The notes: generated by a model not told the origin, from the letters alone. 36,680 nucleotides of DNA from Paraprevotella clara YIT 11840 (GCF_000233955.1 NZ_JH376583.1:1-36680), one strand, 5' to 3'. Counted from the first letter of the stretch, positions 9,246 to 17,532 are shown. Numbers and translations are program-made.

Positions 9246-9276
9246 TTGGGCTTTTGTTATGGAAAGATTATCTTTG
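9246..9276 (+). promoter_or_regulatory. Promoter of ndk
   Basis: TTG (9246-9248), a 20-bp spacer and TATCTTTG (9269-9276) match the Bacteroidetes consensus. The box lies 58 bases before the ndk ATG in the only sizeable gap after recG. Confidence 0.65.
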
Positions 9277-9334
9277 CCGCTGTTAGTGTTTAGAATACGC
9301 TAATTAATATGTTTAATTCAAAAAGTCTATATTC

Positions 9335-9796
9335 ATGGAGAAAACCTTGGTCTTGTTAAAACCTTGTACATTACAGAGAGGGCTTGTAGGAGAAGTTATC
9401 AACCGTTTCGAGAAGAGAGGACTGAGGTTGGCCGGAATGAAAATGATGCAATTGACAGATGCGATATTGGATGAACATTATGCTCATTTGCGCGAGAAAT
9501 CATTCTTTCGGATTTTAAAGGATTCCATGATGTCAACTCCCGTGATTGCATGTTGCTTCGAAGGTATTGAGGCCGTAAATGTAGTGCGGGCGATGGCAGG
9601 GGCTACAAATGGCAGGAATGCCCTTCCGGGCACGATTCGCGGTGACTATTGTATGAGTAACCAACAAAATATCGTCCACACGTCCGATTCATTAGAGAAT
9701 GCGAAAATAGAATTGGCGCGTTTTTTCAAGCCGGAGGAGATTTTTGAGTATGAATCTTCCAACTTGGGTTATTTGTATGCTTTAGACGAATTGTAA
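9335..9796 (+). CDS. ndk: Nucleoside diphosphate kinase
   Basis: Moves the gamma-phosphate from ATP to other (d)NDPs through a phosphohistidine. The 153-residue protein has the ATP-binding Lys9 in TLVLLKP, Arg/Asn in MAGATNGRNALPGTIRGDY, and the active-site histidine in NIVHTSDS (His115). The usual bacterial form is NxxHGSDS; here Thr replaces Gly, which I recall as acceptable in Bacteroidetes. It has its own promoter and lies 33 bases before the peptidase gene. Confidence 0.95.
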   Translation: MEKTLVLLKPCTLQRGLVGEVINRFEKRGLRLAGMKMMQLTDAILDEHYAHLREKSFFRILKDSMMSTPVIACCFEGIEAVNVVRAMAGATNGRNALPGTIRGDYCMSNQQNIVHTSDSLENAKIELARFFKPEEIFEYESSNLGYLYALDEL

Positions 9797-9829
9797 AATA
9801 AGATAAGCGAACTTTATAATAATAATTAA

Positions 9830-10729
9830 ATGTTTTTTAACTTCAGAAGACTTAAGACAGGAGCGGTCGTTGTTTTGGCCATGTTGAGTATGCCGGTTGC
9901 AGGGCAGGACTTGTTGGCTCGCCAAGCACCGATCGACAAAAAGATGAGAGCTGTGGATTCGGTTGCCTTGCAACGTTTGATTGGTGACGAACAGCTTGAA
10001 AATCCCGCGTTTGGTCTTTATCCCGATTGGAACAACCAATATGCCCATCGTTATGATGTAGAATTGCCGGAAGAATACAAGATAGACTTGCGGCATTTCT
10101 GCATGCCGACGCCGAGCACGAGAATTACTTCTAATTACGGTTATCGTGCAAGTTTTCGTCGTCAGCATAAAGGGCTTGACATCAAGGTGTACATTGGGGA
10201 TACCATACGTTCGGCGTTTAGTGGAAAAGTACGTATCGTGGATTACGAAAGAAAAGGTTACGGTAACTATGTCGTAATTCGTCATCCGAACGGACTTGAA
10301 ACCATTTACGGGCATTTGTCCAAGCACCTTGTGCGTGAGAACCAAGTTGTAAAGGCTGGCGAACCCATCGGTTTGGGAGGCAATACCGGGCGTTCAACAG
10401 GCTCTCATTTGCATTTTGAAACGCGTTTCTTGGGACAGGCTATCAATCCGGCCGAAATGTTCGATTTCGTAGCGCAAGATGTGACAGGAGACTATTATAT
10501 CTTCCGCTCCAATAAGAGCAAGGGGCAGACCGAGGTGGCTAAGAATACGGCGAGTGCTCGTCCGAAGCCGACAGCTAAGCCCCGTTCTAAAGTACATCGC
10601 GTGAAATCGGGTGAGAATCTTTCCGTAATAGCATCGAAATATGGTACGACGGTTGCTAAGTTATGCAAGTTGAATGGAATATCCCGTAAGACTATGCTTC
10701 GTCCGGGGCAAATCATCAAATATTCATAA
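9830..10729 (+). CDS. M23 family metallopeptidase with C-terminal LysM domain
   Basis: A predicted cell-wall endopeptidase or amidase activator of the periplasm. A hydrophobic signal peptide covers about residues 8-25 (GAVVVLAMLSMPVAGQ). The LytM domain spans about 95-215 and keeps the zinc and catalytic residues: His113 and Asp117 in HKGLD, His162 in YGHLS, and His193/His195 in SHLHFE. All ligands are present, so it should be active rather than an EnvC/NlpD-type inactive regulator. After a Pro/Lys linker, a LysM peptidoglycan-binding module lies at about 255-298 (HRVKSGENLSVIASKYGTTV). A strong terminator follows at 10755. Confidence 0.92.
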   Translation: MFFNFRRLKTGAVVVLAMLSMPVAGQDLLARQAPIDKKMRAVDSVALQRLIGDEQLENPAFGLYPDWNNQYAHRYDVELPEEYKIDLRHFCMPTPSTRITSNYGYRASFRRQHKGLDIKVYIGDTIRSAFSGKVRIVDYERKGYGNYVVIRHPNGLETIYGHLSKHLVRENQVVKAGEPIGLGGNTGRSTGSHLHFETRFLGQAINPAEMFDFVAQDVTGDYYIFRSNKSKGQTEVAKNTASARPKPTAKPRSKVHRVKSGENLSVIASKYGTTVAKLCKLNGISRKTMLRPGQIIKYS

Positions 10730-10754
10730 GCATAAGTTTATAGTTACAATAAGG

Positions 10755-10791
10755 GAGATGCTTCCGTACGGTCGGGAGCATCTCTTTTTTT
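10755..10791 (+). terminator. Rho-independent terminator after the M23 peptidase gene
   Basis: GAGATGCT and AGCATCTC form a perfect 8-bp stem around a 14-base loop, followed directly by seven T. Confidence 0.85.
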
Positions 10792-10831
10792 GCTATGTAT
10801 CAGGGAGAAAGGACGTCTGTGGCAAACGGGT

Positions 10832-10935
10832 TTCCAATCTCCTGAGAATGATTTTCCAATCTCCTGCAAACGATTTTTCGTTCTGCAGTGAATGATTTTT
10901 CATTCTGCTGCGAATGATTTTCCACCTTGAGCCGT
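10832..10935. repeat. 22-bp degenerate tandem repeats, about 4.5 units
   Basis: Units begin at 10832, 10854, 10876, 10898 and (partial) 10920, exactly 22 bp apart. Each ends with AATGATT or AACGATT and opens with TTCCAATCTCCTG or TTTCRTTCTGCWG. Units 1-2 and units 3-4 form two sub-types. Within a unit the inner part can fold, e.g. AACGAAAAATCGTT on the minus strand. The same repeat family appears at 22489-22610. The rest of 10792-11180 shows only a possible 29-codon ORF. Confidence 0.75.
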
Positions 10936-11054
10936 GCGAAGAGTCAGGTGTTGTGGGGAGTGTGCAGGTTCGCCCTGCTTACAATATGAAAAATGCAGGA
11001 ATAGGTTCGCATCTTTCAGACTTCTTCTGTTTCAGTCACTTATGGTGAACTTTC

Positions 11055-11144
11055 TTATTCGGCAGCCTTCACCTTGTTTTCACCGTTAGCCTTCTTTCTT
11101 CTTCGGAAGGATTTGATGTACAATGTGTTATGGTGAAAGAACAT
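11055..11144 (-). CDS. Possible 29-residue basic small protein
   Basis: A short minus-strand frame starts MFFHHNTLYIKSFRRRKKAN and ends ENKVKAAE. The Arg/Lys-rich centre and Lys/Ala/Glu tail look more like a real peptide than random translation of this AT-rich spacer. A GGAGA lies about 10-14 bases before the ATG. No minus-strand promoter box was found, and the frame is open further upstream through the promoter of the next plus-strand gene. I do not recognise it; it may be spurious. Confidence 0.25.
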   Translation of the reverse strand: MFFHHNTLYIKSFRRRKKANGENKVKAAE

Positions 11145-11183
11145 GAAAAGGCCGTCTCCGCTCGCGTATTCTACGGTCTCTTT

Positions 11184-11214
11184 TTGTTTTATTCGATGAT
11201 TTGTACTACCTTTG
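11184..11214 (+). promoter_or_regulatory. Promoter of the DUF1599 / DoxX-TpiA gene group
   Basis: TTTTTG ending at 11186, a 20-bp spacer and TACCTTTG (11207-11214) match the Bacteroidetes consensus exactly, 36 bases before the ATG at 11251. Confidence 0.75.
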
Positions 11215-11250
11215 CACATTGCATGTTGTGGTATGCCTAAACGGTAAAAT

Positions 11251-11790
11251 ATGGATACACAAGGACAATTTGAGCAAATAATGAAGGAGTGTCGGGAACT
11301 GTTCGCCAAAAAGTTGCATGATTACGGTGCGGCGTGGCGTATCATGCGTCCGGCTTCGGTGACAGACCAGATATTTATTAAGGCCAATCGTATCCGTAGT
11401 TTGGAGGTGAAAGGGGTCTCGTTGGTCGGTGAGGGCATTCGCCCGGAGTTCATGGCTATCGTGAATTACAGTATTGTCGGCCTGATACAGTTGGAGCTGG
11501 GCTATGCCGACGCGGAAGACATGACGGCTGAACGTGCCTTGGAATATTACGATAAATACGCGGGGCTTTCGCTCGCTTTGATGTTGAAGAAAAACCACGA
11601 TTACGATGAGGCTTGGCGCGGCATGCGCATCAGTTCTTATACAGATCTTATCTTGATGAAGCTTTACCGGACCAAGCAGATTGAGGCTTTGGCGGGGCAG
11701 ACTTTGGTGTCGGAGGGAGTGGATGCCAATTACATGGACATGATGAATTATGCCGTATTCGGGCTGATAAAATTGACGTTCGGTGAATAG
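11251..11790 (+). CDS. DUF1599 domain protein with internal duplication
   Basis: A 179-residue soluble protein made of two similar halves. [14 protein letters not shown] (21-34) matches [14 protein letters not shown] (114-127), and [20 protein letters not shown] (57-76) matches [20 protein letters not shown] (151-170). The family is annotated as DUF1599, which I recall as nucleotide-modification associated domain 1; its biochemical role is not established. The gene is first in a unit whose next start (GTG at 11783) overlaps its stop by 8 bases. The conserved position next to the DoxX-thioredoxin gene and tpiA suggests a housekeeping role in Bacteroides, but no function can be assigned. Confidence 0.85.
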   Translation: MDTQGQFEQIMKECRELFAKKLHDYGAAWRIMRPASVTDQIFIKANRIRSLEVKGVSLVGEGIRPEFMAIVNYSIVGLIQLELGYADAEDMTAERALEYYDKYAGLSLALMLKKNHDYDEAWRGMRISSYTDLILMKLYRTKQIEALAGQTLVSEGVDANYMDMMNYAVFGLIKLTFGE

Positions 11791-13867
11791 ATTGGGATAT
11801 AAATTACGTTGGGTTGCCGTGAATGTCAGCCGTTTGTTGCTGGCTGTGACTTTCGTCTTCTCCGGATTGGTGAAAGTGGTTGACCCGCGTGGTACCCAAT
11901 ACAAATTCGATGACTATTTTCAGGCATTCGGTTGGTCGGAATGGATTCCCGGCTTTTTGCCGCTCTGGCTGGCTGTTCTTTTGGCGGTTTTTGAATTTTG
12001 TATAGGGATATATCTGTTCTTTGGGATACGTCGGCGCGCGACTTCCTGGCTTTTTTTGCTGTTCATGAGTGTGATGACGCCTCTGACGTTTTATCTGGCT
12101 TTGGCCGATCCTGTGTCGGATTGCGGATGTTTCGGAGATGCCGTGTCGTTGACGAACTGGGAGACGTTCGGCAAGAATGTTGTGCTGTTGGGCTTGTCCG
12201 TGCTCGTTTTTCGTTACCGTCGGTTGATGGTGCGCTTTGTTTCCGAACGCAACCAGTGGATGATTTCCCTCTATTCTATCTTTTTTGCCTTTGTTCTGGC
12301 GGGTTTCTGTATCTATTATCTTCCGGTTTTCGATTTCCGTCCTTATCATATCGGAGTAAATCTTCCCCGATCGATGGTGGTTCCGGAAGGAGAGGAGGAG
12401 CCGGAGTATCTTACGACATTCGTACTTGAAAAGGATGGAGTAAAGAAAGAATTCACTACGGAAGATTATCCCGAGGACACGGCCTGGCATTTTGTGGAGA
12501 GCCGGACGGTGTTGGTGAAAGAAGGATATGTGCCCCCCGTACATGATTTTTCGATTATGACGTGGCCTGATGGAGAGGATATCACGGAGCAGGTTTTGTC
12601 GGACAAAGGATATACTTTCTTATTAATCTCTCCTTATCTGGAGTTTGCGGACGACAGCAATATAGACCGTATCAATGAACTTTATGACTATTGCGGCGAA
12701 CATGGGTATGCCTTTTATTGTCTGACGGCATCCGGTGATGACGTGATTGGGCGATGGCAGGACCTGACGGGGGCGGATTATCCTTTTGGCATAACGGATG
12801 AAATCACGTTGAAAACCATTGTGCGCTCCAATCCCGGGCTGGTATTGTTGAAAGAGGGTACAGTGTATAACAAATGGAGTTGTAATAACCTTCCGAAAGA
12901 AGAGGACCTGAATGTGCCGTTGGAAGACGGTGAATTGGGGCGTTTGCAGTCGGCATCGCGGATGATGACGACGTTGCGTGTCGTCCTGTGGTTCCTTGTC
13001 CCCCTGTTTGTGCTGGTGTTTGCCGACCGGATATGGGTGGGGAGTAAGATGTACAGACGAATGAAACATAAAAATAGAATTATCAACCTTTTAAAAAGAA
13101 AAGAAATGAGAAAGAAAATTGTTGCAGGTAACTGGAAGATGAACCTGAATTTGCAGGAAGGTGTAGCTTTGGCTACTGAGTTGAATGCGGCTTTGGCTGC
13201 CGACAAACCGAATTGTGATGTAGTCATCTGTACGCCGTTCATCCACTTGGCTTCCGTAGCCGCTGTATTGGATGCCCAGACTATCGGTTTGGGTGCAGAG
13301 AACTGTGCAGACAAGGAAAAAGGCGCATACACTGGCGAGGTGTCTGCCGAGATGGTAAAATCTACCGGTGCGCAGTATGTCATTTTGGGGCATTCGGAGC
13401 GTCGTGCTTACTACGGCGAGACAGCCGAAATCCTGAAAGAGAAGGTAAACTTGGCTTTGGCAAACGGCCTGAAGGTCATCTTTTGTATCGGTGAGGTTTT
13501 GGAAGAGCGCGAGGCTGACAAGCAGAACGAAGTGGTGAAGGCACAGTTGGCCGGTTCTTTGTTCGATTTGACGGCAGAACAGTTCTCCAACATTATTCTG
13601 GCATACGAACCGGTATGGGCTATCGGCACGGGAAAGACGGCTACGGCTGAGCAGGCAGAAGAGATGCATGCTTTCATCCGTACGACCATTGCCGAGAAGT
13701 TCGGTGTAGAGGCTGCCGAGAATGTTTCCATCCTTTACGGCGGAAGCTGTAAGCCTTCGAACGCAAAAGAGATTTTTGCAAAGCCCGATGTTGACGGCGG
13801 TTTGATTGGCGGTGCCGCTTTGAAGTGCGCAGACTTCAAGGGTATCATCGACGCTTGGAAAGCTTAA
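11783..13867 (+). CDS. DoxX/thioredoxin-like membrane protein reading in frame into triosephosphate isomerase
   Basis: One uninterrupted 694-codon frame. Residues 1-441 resemble the BT_3928 family: five likely membrane helices of a DoxX/MauE-like unit (about 10-33, 57-82, 86-107, 128-146, 158-183) with a DCGCFGD redox-type motif (Cys114, Cys116), a thioredoxin-like soluble part (~185-395, [12 protein letters not shown], then [17 protein letters not shown]), a sixth helix (~398-421) and a basic tail. Residues 442-694 are complete TpiA. In relatives the two are, as I recall, separate adjacent genes. Here no stop lies between them, while the other frames have stops close by. With six helices and basic residues before residue 441, the isomerase would face the cytoplasm. 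The start is GTG, overlapping the DUF1599 stop. It could be a true fusion, a recent stop loss or a one-base sequencing error near the A/T-rich junction at about 13090-13105. Confidence 0.8.
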   Translation: MNRLGYKLRWVAVNVSRLLLAVTFVFSGLVKVVDPRGTQYKFDDYFQAFGWSEWIPGFLPLWLAVLLAVFEFCIGIYLFFGIRRRATSWLFLLFMSVMTPLTFYLALADPVSDCGCFGDAVSLTNWETFGKNVVLLGLSVLVFRYRRLMVRFVSERNQWMISLYSIFFAFVLAGFCIYYLPVFDFRPYHIGVNLPRSMVVPEGEEEPEYLTTFVLEKDGVKKEFTTEDYPEDTAWHFVESRTVLVKEGYVPPVHDFSIMTWPDGEDITEQVLSDKGYTFLLISPYLEFADDSNIDRINELYDYCGEHGYAFYCLTASGDDVIGRWQDLTGADYPFGITDEITLKTIVRSNPGLVLLKEGTVYNKWSCNNLPKEEDLNVPLEDGELGRLQSASRMMTTLRVVLWFLVPLFVLVFADRIWVGSKMYRRMKHKNRIINLLKRKEMRKKIVAGNWKMNLNLQEGVALATELNAALAADKPNCDVVICTPFIHLASVAAVLDAQTIGLGAENCADKEKGAYTGEVSAEMVKSTGAQYVILGHSERRAYYGETAEILKEKVNLALANGLKVIFCIGEVLEEREADKQNEVVKAQLAGSLFDLTAEQFSNIILAYEPVWAIGTGKTATAEQAEEMHAFIRTTIAEKFGVEAAENVSILYGGSCKPSNAKEIFAKPDVDGGLIGGAALKCADFKGIIDAWKA
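13106..13867 (+). CDS. tpiA: Triosephosphate isomerase (own start inside the longer frame)
   Basis: Interconverts dihydroxyacetone phosphate and glyceraldehyde 3-phosphate in glycolysis. From the ATG at 13106 the product has 253 residues, the normal full length, beginning [12 protein letters not shown] with the catalytic Lys. The catalytic His lies in ILGHSERR, the catalytic Glu in [14 protein letters not shown], and the phosphate-binding loop is [13 protein letters not shown], then [10 protein letters not shown] purine-rich AAAAAGAAAAGAA run lies before the ATG, typical of Bacteroides start regions. Codon choice looks like a highly expressed gene. It is therefore likely translated on its own even if the longer frame is also read. 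Confidence 0.9.
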   Translation: MRKKIVAGNWKMNLNLQEGVALATELNAALAADKPNCDVVICTPFIHLASVAAVLDAQTIGLGAENCADKEKGAYTGEVSAEMVKSTGAQYVILGHSERRAYYGETAEILKEKVNLALANGLKVIFCIGEVLEEREADKQNEVVKAQLAGSLFDLTAEQFSNIILAYEPVWAIGTGKTATAEQAEEMHAFIRTTIAEKFGVEAAENVSILYGGSCKPSNAKEIFAKPDVDGGLIGGAALKCADFKGIIDAWKA

Positions 13868-13883
13868 TCAGAGTAGATAAACG

Positions 13884-13922
13884 GAGTCATTCCGAGGGCG
13901 TCTTCGTGTCTCGGAATGGCTC
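13884..13922 (+). terminator. Terminator after tpiA
   Basis: GAG-T-CATTCCGAG pairs with CTCGGAATG-G-CTC around a 13-base loop, followed by TCTTTTAT. The stem is strong and the T run moderate. Confidence 0.7.
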
Positions 13923-13952
13923 TCTTTTATGGTTTTATATTCAAATGACTAT

Positions 13953-14486
13953 ATGATGAAAAGACTCTTCTTATCGTTGTTTTGGTGTGCCGTAAGTTGG
14001 CTTCAGGTTTCAGCACAACAGAAGTTTGTGGACAAGCTGGTGAAGCCTGTGAACGGGCAAGGGACGGTACGTGTGATTCAGGATGCCGAGATTACCCGGA
14101 TGGTAAATGGCGGAGGGGCAGAGAAAGAATCTTCTGCTTCGCTTGCAGATTCCGGACGTACATCCCAGTCGATAACGGAGAGCGGCAATTCATCTGTAGG
14201 TACTAAGCCCGTACGTAAGATGAAGGCCAACGGTTATCGGATTCAGGTTTATGCCGGAGGAAATTCCAGAACGGCTCGTCAGGAGGCACAACGGATGGCT
14301 GGAAAGGTGAAGAGCTACTTCAGTGACATGGCTACTTATACGCATTTTCAGAGTCCGCGTTGGATTTGCAGGGTGGGTGATTTCCGGACGTACGAGGAAG
14401 CTAATCAGGCTTTGCACGAATTGCGCGCCACTAAGCAATTCGATGAGGCGTTGATTGTAAAATCTGTAATTCAAATACCTTATTAA
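13953..14486 (+). CDS. SPOR domain protein, secreted
   Basis: A periplasmic protein with a cleavable signal ([20 protein letters not shown], then AQQ) and a C-terminal SPOR domain at about residues 95-175 ([10 protein letters not shown], then [20 protein letters not shown]). SPOR domains bind denuded septal glycan strands. The middle part is Ser/Gly-rich and likely unstructured. The Met pair at 13953/13956 was chosen because it starts the signal peptide; a start 8 codons earlier would add a polar stretch before it. It begins 30 bases after the tpiA terminator and its stop is 4 bases before folE, so it is likely cotranscribed with folE. Confidence 0.8.
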   Translation: MMKRLFLSLFWCAVSWLQVSAQQKFVDKLVKPVNGQGTVRVIQDAEITRMVNGGGAEKESSASLADSGRTSQSITESGNSSVGTKPVRKMKANGYRIQVYAGGNSRTARQEAQRMAGKVKSYFSDMATYTHFQSPRWICRVGDFRTYEEANQALHELRATKQFDEALIVKSVIQIPY

Positions 14487-14490
14487 GCGG

Positions 14491-15078
14491 ATGGAACGTC
14501 AGGTTTATAACGAAACGGTACAGCGGGAATTAGAAACCCACTATAAGGCTGTTCTGGCTTTGTTGGGGGAAGATACCGAACGTGAAGGATTGCAAAAGAC
14601 GCCTTATAGGGTGGCTAAGGCGATGCAAACGTTGACGCGGGGATACGCCGAAGACCCGAAAGAAATTCTGAATTCGGCCAAGTTCAAGGAAGACTACCGC
14701 CACATGGTGATAGTGAAAGACATTGATTTCTTTTCGTTGTGCGAACATCACATGTTGCCTTTTTACGGGAAAGCACATGTAGCTTATATACCTAATGGAT
14801 ATATTACGGGTTTGAGCAAGATCGCCCGTGTGGTGGACTGCTTTTCCCATCGTCTTCAGGTACAGGAAAGGATGACGCTGCAGATTCGGGATTGCATACA
14901 AGAGGCGTTGGATCCGTTGGGCGTGATGGTTGTAGTGGAAGCCCGGCACATGTGTATGCAGATGCGTGGAGTGGAAAAGCAAAACTCGGTGACTACGACC
15001 AGTGATTTTACGGGAGCGTTCAATCAGGCCAAGACGCGGGAGGAGTTTCTCAACCTTATTCATCGAGATTCTCTATAA
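14491..15078 (+). CDS. folE: GTP cyclohydrolase I
   Basis: Opens the GTP ring to 7,8-dihydroneopterin triphosphate, first step of folate (and queuosine) synthesis. The 195-residue protein keeps the zinc ligands Cys84 and His87 in [10 protein letters not shown] and Cys155 in [10 protein letters not shown], the signature [20 protein letters not shown], and the [12 protein letters not shown] block near the end. It follows the SPOR gene by 4 bases. No terminator is obvious in the 116-bp gap before ferritin. Confidence 0.96.
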   Translation: MERQVYNETVQRELETHYKAVLALLGEDTEREGLQKTPYRVAKAMQTLTRGYAEDPKEILNSAKFKEDYRHMVIVKDIDFFSLCEHHMLPFYGKAHVAYIPNGYITGLSKIARVVDCFSHRLQVQERMTLQIRDCIQEALDPLGVMVVVEARHMCMQMRGVEKQNSVTTTSDFTGAFNQAKTREEFLNLIHRDSL

Positions 15079-15194
15079 CAATCCGTAAAATTAAGAATAA
15101 ATAGCTGACATGATGATGAAATCAGATGTTTTGGCACTGTAGTTGTAGTTTACTATAATAAAGTGAAGTTGTTTAATTTTTAATATATACGAAT

Positions 15195-15677
15195 ATGATT
15201 TCAGACAAATTGCAGAAAGCTATTAACGAACAAATCGTGGCCGAGATGTGGTCGGCTAACTTGTATTTATCCATGTCTTTCTATTTGCAGAGAGAAGGTT
15301 ACGACGGCTGTGCCACATGGATGAAGAAACAGTCTCAGGAAGAATTGGAGCACGCTTACGATATGGCGAATTACGTCATCAAACGTGGCGGAGTGGCTAA
15401 GGTAGACAAGATAGATGTGGTTCCACAGGAGTGGAACGGCGTACTGGGTGTTTTTGAGAATGTGTACGAGCATGAATGCCAAGTATCCAAGCTGATTGAA
15501 AATGTTGTGAAAGTGGCTTCCGAAGAGAAAGACATGGCTTCTCAGGATTTCTTGTGGGGATATGTGCGCGAACAAGTGGAAGAAGAAGCTACGGCGCAAG
15601 GTATTTTGGAAAAAATCCGTAAAGCCGGCAAGGCTGCTTTGTTGTTCATTGACGATAAGTTAGGACAGCGGGTATAA
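15195..15677 (+). CDS. ftnA: Bacterial non-haem ferritin
   Basis: Stores iron as a 24-subunit cage and oxidises Fe(II). The 160-residue four-helix protein keeps the ferroxidase residues of E. coli FtnA at matching positions: Glu17, Glu50, His53, Glu94, Gln127 and Glu130. The 117-bp gap before it is AT-rich, and no perfect TAnnTTTG box was seen. Iron or redox control is likely from the family, but no operator could be recognised. Confidence 0.95.
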   Translation: MISDKLQKAINEQIVAEMWSANLYLSMSFYLQREGYDGCATWMKKQSQEELEHAYDMANYVIKRGGVAKVDKIDVVPQEWNGVLGVFENVYEHECQVSKLIENVVKVASEEKDMASQDFLWGYVREQVEEEATAQGILEKIRKAGKAALLFIDDKLGQRV

Positions 15678-15703
15678 TTAAAACATAAGATTAGTAAGAT
15701 TAA

Positions 15704-15741
15704 AGGCCGTTTCTGTAAGTTTGCAGGGCGGCCTCTTTTCG
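15704..15741 (+). terminator. Probable terminator after ferritin
   Basis: AGGCCG (15704-15709) pairs with CGGCCT (15729-15734), followed by CTTTTC. The short stem and long loop make it a moderate call. Confidence 0.5.
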
Positions 15742-15751
15742 TGGGGTGAAT

Positions 15752-15814
15752 TTGCCGGTAAGGCGTTTTCGGGATGGCCTTTTTAAGGAATAGGGTGCCT
15801 GTCGGCAATTCCTT
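15752..15814. other. Two competing hairpins downstream of ferritin
   Basis: TTGCCG-GTA-AGGC (15752-15764) pairs with GCCT-GT-CGGCAA (15797-15808), while AAGGAAT (15785-15791) pairs with ATTCCTT (15808-15814). The arms interleave, so only one can form. Function unknown; it may be 3' end structure of the ferritin mRNA. Confidence 0.35.
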
Positions 15815-15871
15815 CGTGTTAAATTTGGTTATATTCTTCTCGCGATATAACTTTTATTAAACTTCTTTGTT

Positions 15872-15879
15872 TACATTTG
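15872..15879 (+). promoter_or_regulatory. Promoter -7 box before the structured leader
   Basis: TACATTTG matches TAnnTTTG. No good -33 TTG at 19-21 bp. It would start a transcript near 15887. Confidence 0.45.
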
Positions 15880-15884
15880 CAATA

Positions 15885-16180
15885 CCCAGTTGGCCCGAAG
15901 GGGTTAGCGGGAGGTTTATTTAATAAGAAGGCGTTTTCAAGCGTCTATCTTCGGCTCGTCAAATCTCGCAAATTTGAACTGTCTGTCGGAAGATGGAGCA
16001 ACGGGAATGTCTGCGTGGTATGTTTATACTATGCGTGCCGCAACCATACGTCAGAGTGTGGGTGTGTGTCGTGTTTTATATATGTACCGGCGTGGGCTAA
16101 CTGCGTTGCTTATCTTGGCAGATGGGCAATGCGAGAGCCTGACGAGCGAGATAAGCAAGAACAGCTCCCCACGCTTTTTT
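15885..16180 (+). ncRNA. Candidate structured leader or small RNA ending in an intrinsic terminator
   Basis: About 295 nt between a promoter-like box and a T run, upstream of the T9SS-protein gene. Visible helices are CAAAT/ATTTG around 15959-15975, ATCTTC/GAAGAT enclosing it, and GTATG/CATAC around 16018-16050. A long nested stem has outer GCGTGGG (16090-16096) with CCCACGC (16168-16174), inner GCTTATCT (16108-16115) with AGATAAGC (16149-16156), followed by TTTTTT (16175-16180). Two overlapping open frames cross it (15877-16212 and 15974-16189), but their Cys/Arg/Tyr-rich products match no family and run through the terminator stem. It resembles no tmRNA, RNase P, SRP or 6S RNA I know. It could be an attenuating leader for the gene at 16267 or an independent sRNA. 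Confidence 0.4.
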
Positions 16181-16266
16181 GTTATATAGGCTGGAATAAG
16201 AGACGTTTTTAAATATTTTAAACCAACCTGATTTGGGGGAGTCAAGGTAAGTATATTGAAGAGGAG

Positions 16267-17346
16267 ATGAAACGTAATTTACTTTTTCCGTTGGCTGTTT
16301 TGCTGTTTTTTTCGACCAATGTTAAGGCACAGGAAATCCATGAGGCAAGTGTGTTGCCATATGTGCCTAATTTTATTCCCACAGCTTACACGCAAGGTGG
16401 AAAGGTGCTATTTTTCACGGTAGAGGGGGGAAGGTATGACAATGAAAGTCTTTCAAACGGAGATTTTACAGTCTATGATGCCGATTTTGAGGAAGTGAAG
16501 AAAATTTCCGTTCCGGAGGAAACGTGTAAAACATATACTTTGGTAAGTAGGCGTGCGGCTGTGACTGATCCGTTTACGGGAGTTGTAACTTATACAGGAG
16601 AATGGGAGACTACACGAGAAGAAGATGATTATCAGTGGCGCTGTTGCAGGTCTTTGGGCTTGTGTACGGAAGTTGATCATGGTATTGCCGAGGCTTTCGA
16701 AAACCAACGGTTGTTCTTGACTCAAACTTTGTTTAATGAGGATGACAAGTTCGAGTATTTGTTTGAGACGATAGAGGTGAAGGAAACCTCCAAATATGAA
16801 AGGGACAGGGACGGTGACGGGGTGACAGATGAAGTTACAAGGTCCTATTCGGCTGTGGAATCCGGTTTGGAAATCCGGCAAGATGACGGGACGGTGTTGT
16901 TCCGGCATGATTATGCAGATTTGAATAATGTCATGGGTACGGAGGCCATGCTTTACCGTGTAGGTGGGAAAACGTATTTGGTAATCGAAGAAAATGGCTA
17001 TATGGATGGCTCGGAAGAAAGATTTCGTTCATATACTATCTATCTTATAGATTCAAAGGCCAATACGATAAAGGAACTCAAGCGTTCAAGTTGTGTGCGT
17101 GCTTATCCTAATCCGGCTCGGAAGGGGGAGGTGGTTACGATGGAAATTCCTATCGCGGAAGATAAGGCAAGCCAGCGTGAGGTGTGTGTGACTTCGGTGG
17201 ACGGGCGTACGGTGACACGGATGTCTGTGGAGGCCGGAGTGCGCACCGTTCAAATTCCCATACAGCGGATACCATCAGGAGTATATAACTTCACGCTGAC
17301 CGAGAAGGGGCGTGTGGTGGAAAATAGCCGCATTATTGTGCGTTAA
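16267..17346 (+). CDS. Secreted protein with type IX secretion C-terminal sorting domain
   Basis: A 359-residue exported protein of unknown function. The signal peptide is clear (MKRNLLFPLAVLLFFSTNVK, then AQE). The body is beta-rich and polar without a domain I recognise; a Cys pair (RCCRSLGLC) lies near 120. The last ~80 residues form a Por-type sorting domain: VRAYPNPARKGEVVTMEIP, then SVDGRTVTRM, IPSGVYNFTLTEKGRVV and a final IIVR. The YPNP start and short basic end are typical of type A signals, so the protein should cross the outer membrane by T9SS, if the cell has one. A purine-rich AGAGGAG abuts the ATG. It follows the structured leader by 86 bases and has its own terminator. Confidence 0.85.
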   Translation: MKRNLLFPLAVLLFFSTNVKAQEIHEASVLPYVPNFIPTAYTQGGKVLFFTVEGGRYDNESLSNGDFTVYDADFEEVKKISVPEETCKTYTLVSRRAAVTDPFTGVVTYTGEWETTREEDDYQWRCCRSLGLCTEVDHGIAEAFENQRLFLTQTLFNEDDKFEYLFETIEVKETSKYERDRDGDGVTDEVTRSYSAVESGLEIRQDDGTVLFRHDYADLNNVMGTEAMLYRVGGKTYLVIEENGYMDGSEERFRSYTIYLIDSKANTIKELKRSSCVRAYPNPARKGEVVTMEIPIAEDKASQREVCVTSVDGRTVTRMSVEAGVRTVQIPIQRIPSGVYNFTLTEKGRVVENSRIIVR

Positions 17347-17376
17347 GTTTGGGCATCGTGTCTCAAACTGGTTTTG

Positions 17377-17412
17377 GCATTCCACTCATGTTTTGGGTGG
17401 AATGCTTTTTTT
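17377..17412 (+). terminator. Rho-independent terminator after the T9SS-protein gene
   Basis: GCATTCCAC (17377-17385) pairs perfectly with GTGGAATGC (17397-17405), followed directly by seven T. Confidence 0.9.
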
Positions 17413-17532
17413 CAAGAGTGTAAGTCCTATTGTTTATTATTTATGGATGGTTTGTGAAAAAGGATAAGGCTTGTGTGGCATAAAAATGGATAAAAATATT
17501 GCACCAGAATGATATTCTTTCCCTTTTTTGTG

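Noticed and set aside
12623-13383. Long minus-strand frames opposite the DoxX-TpiA gene
   Set aside because: They are shadows of a well-supported plus-strand gene; the His/Arg/Gln-rich composition is typical of antisense translation.
15877-16212. Open frame of 111 codons (and a 71-codon frame at 15974-16189)
   Set aside because: Both cross a clear terminator hairpin, begin at or near the promoter box, and give Cys/Arg/Tyr-rich peptides with no recognisable family. Better explained as non-coding RNA.
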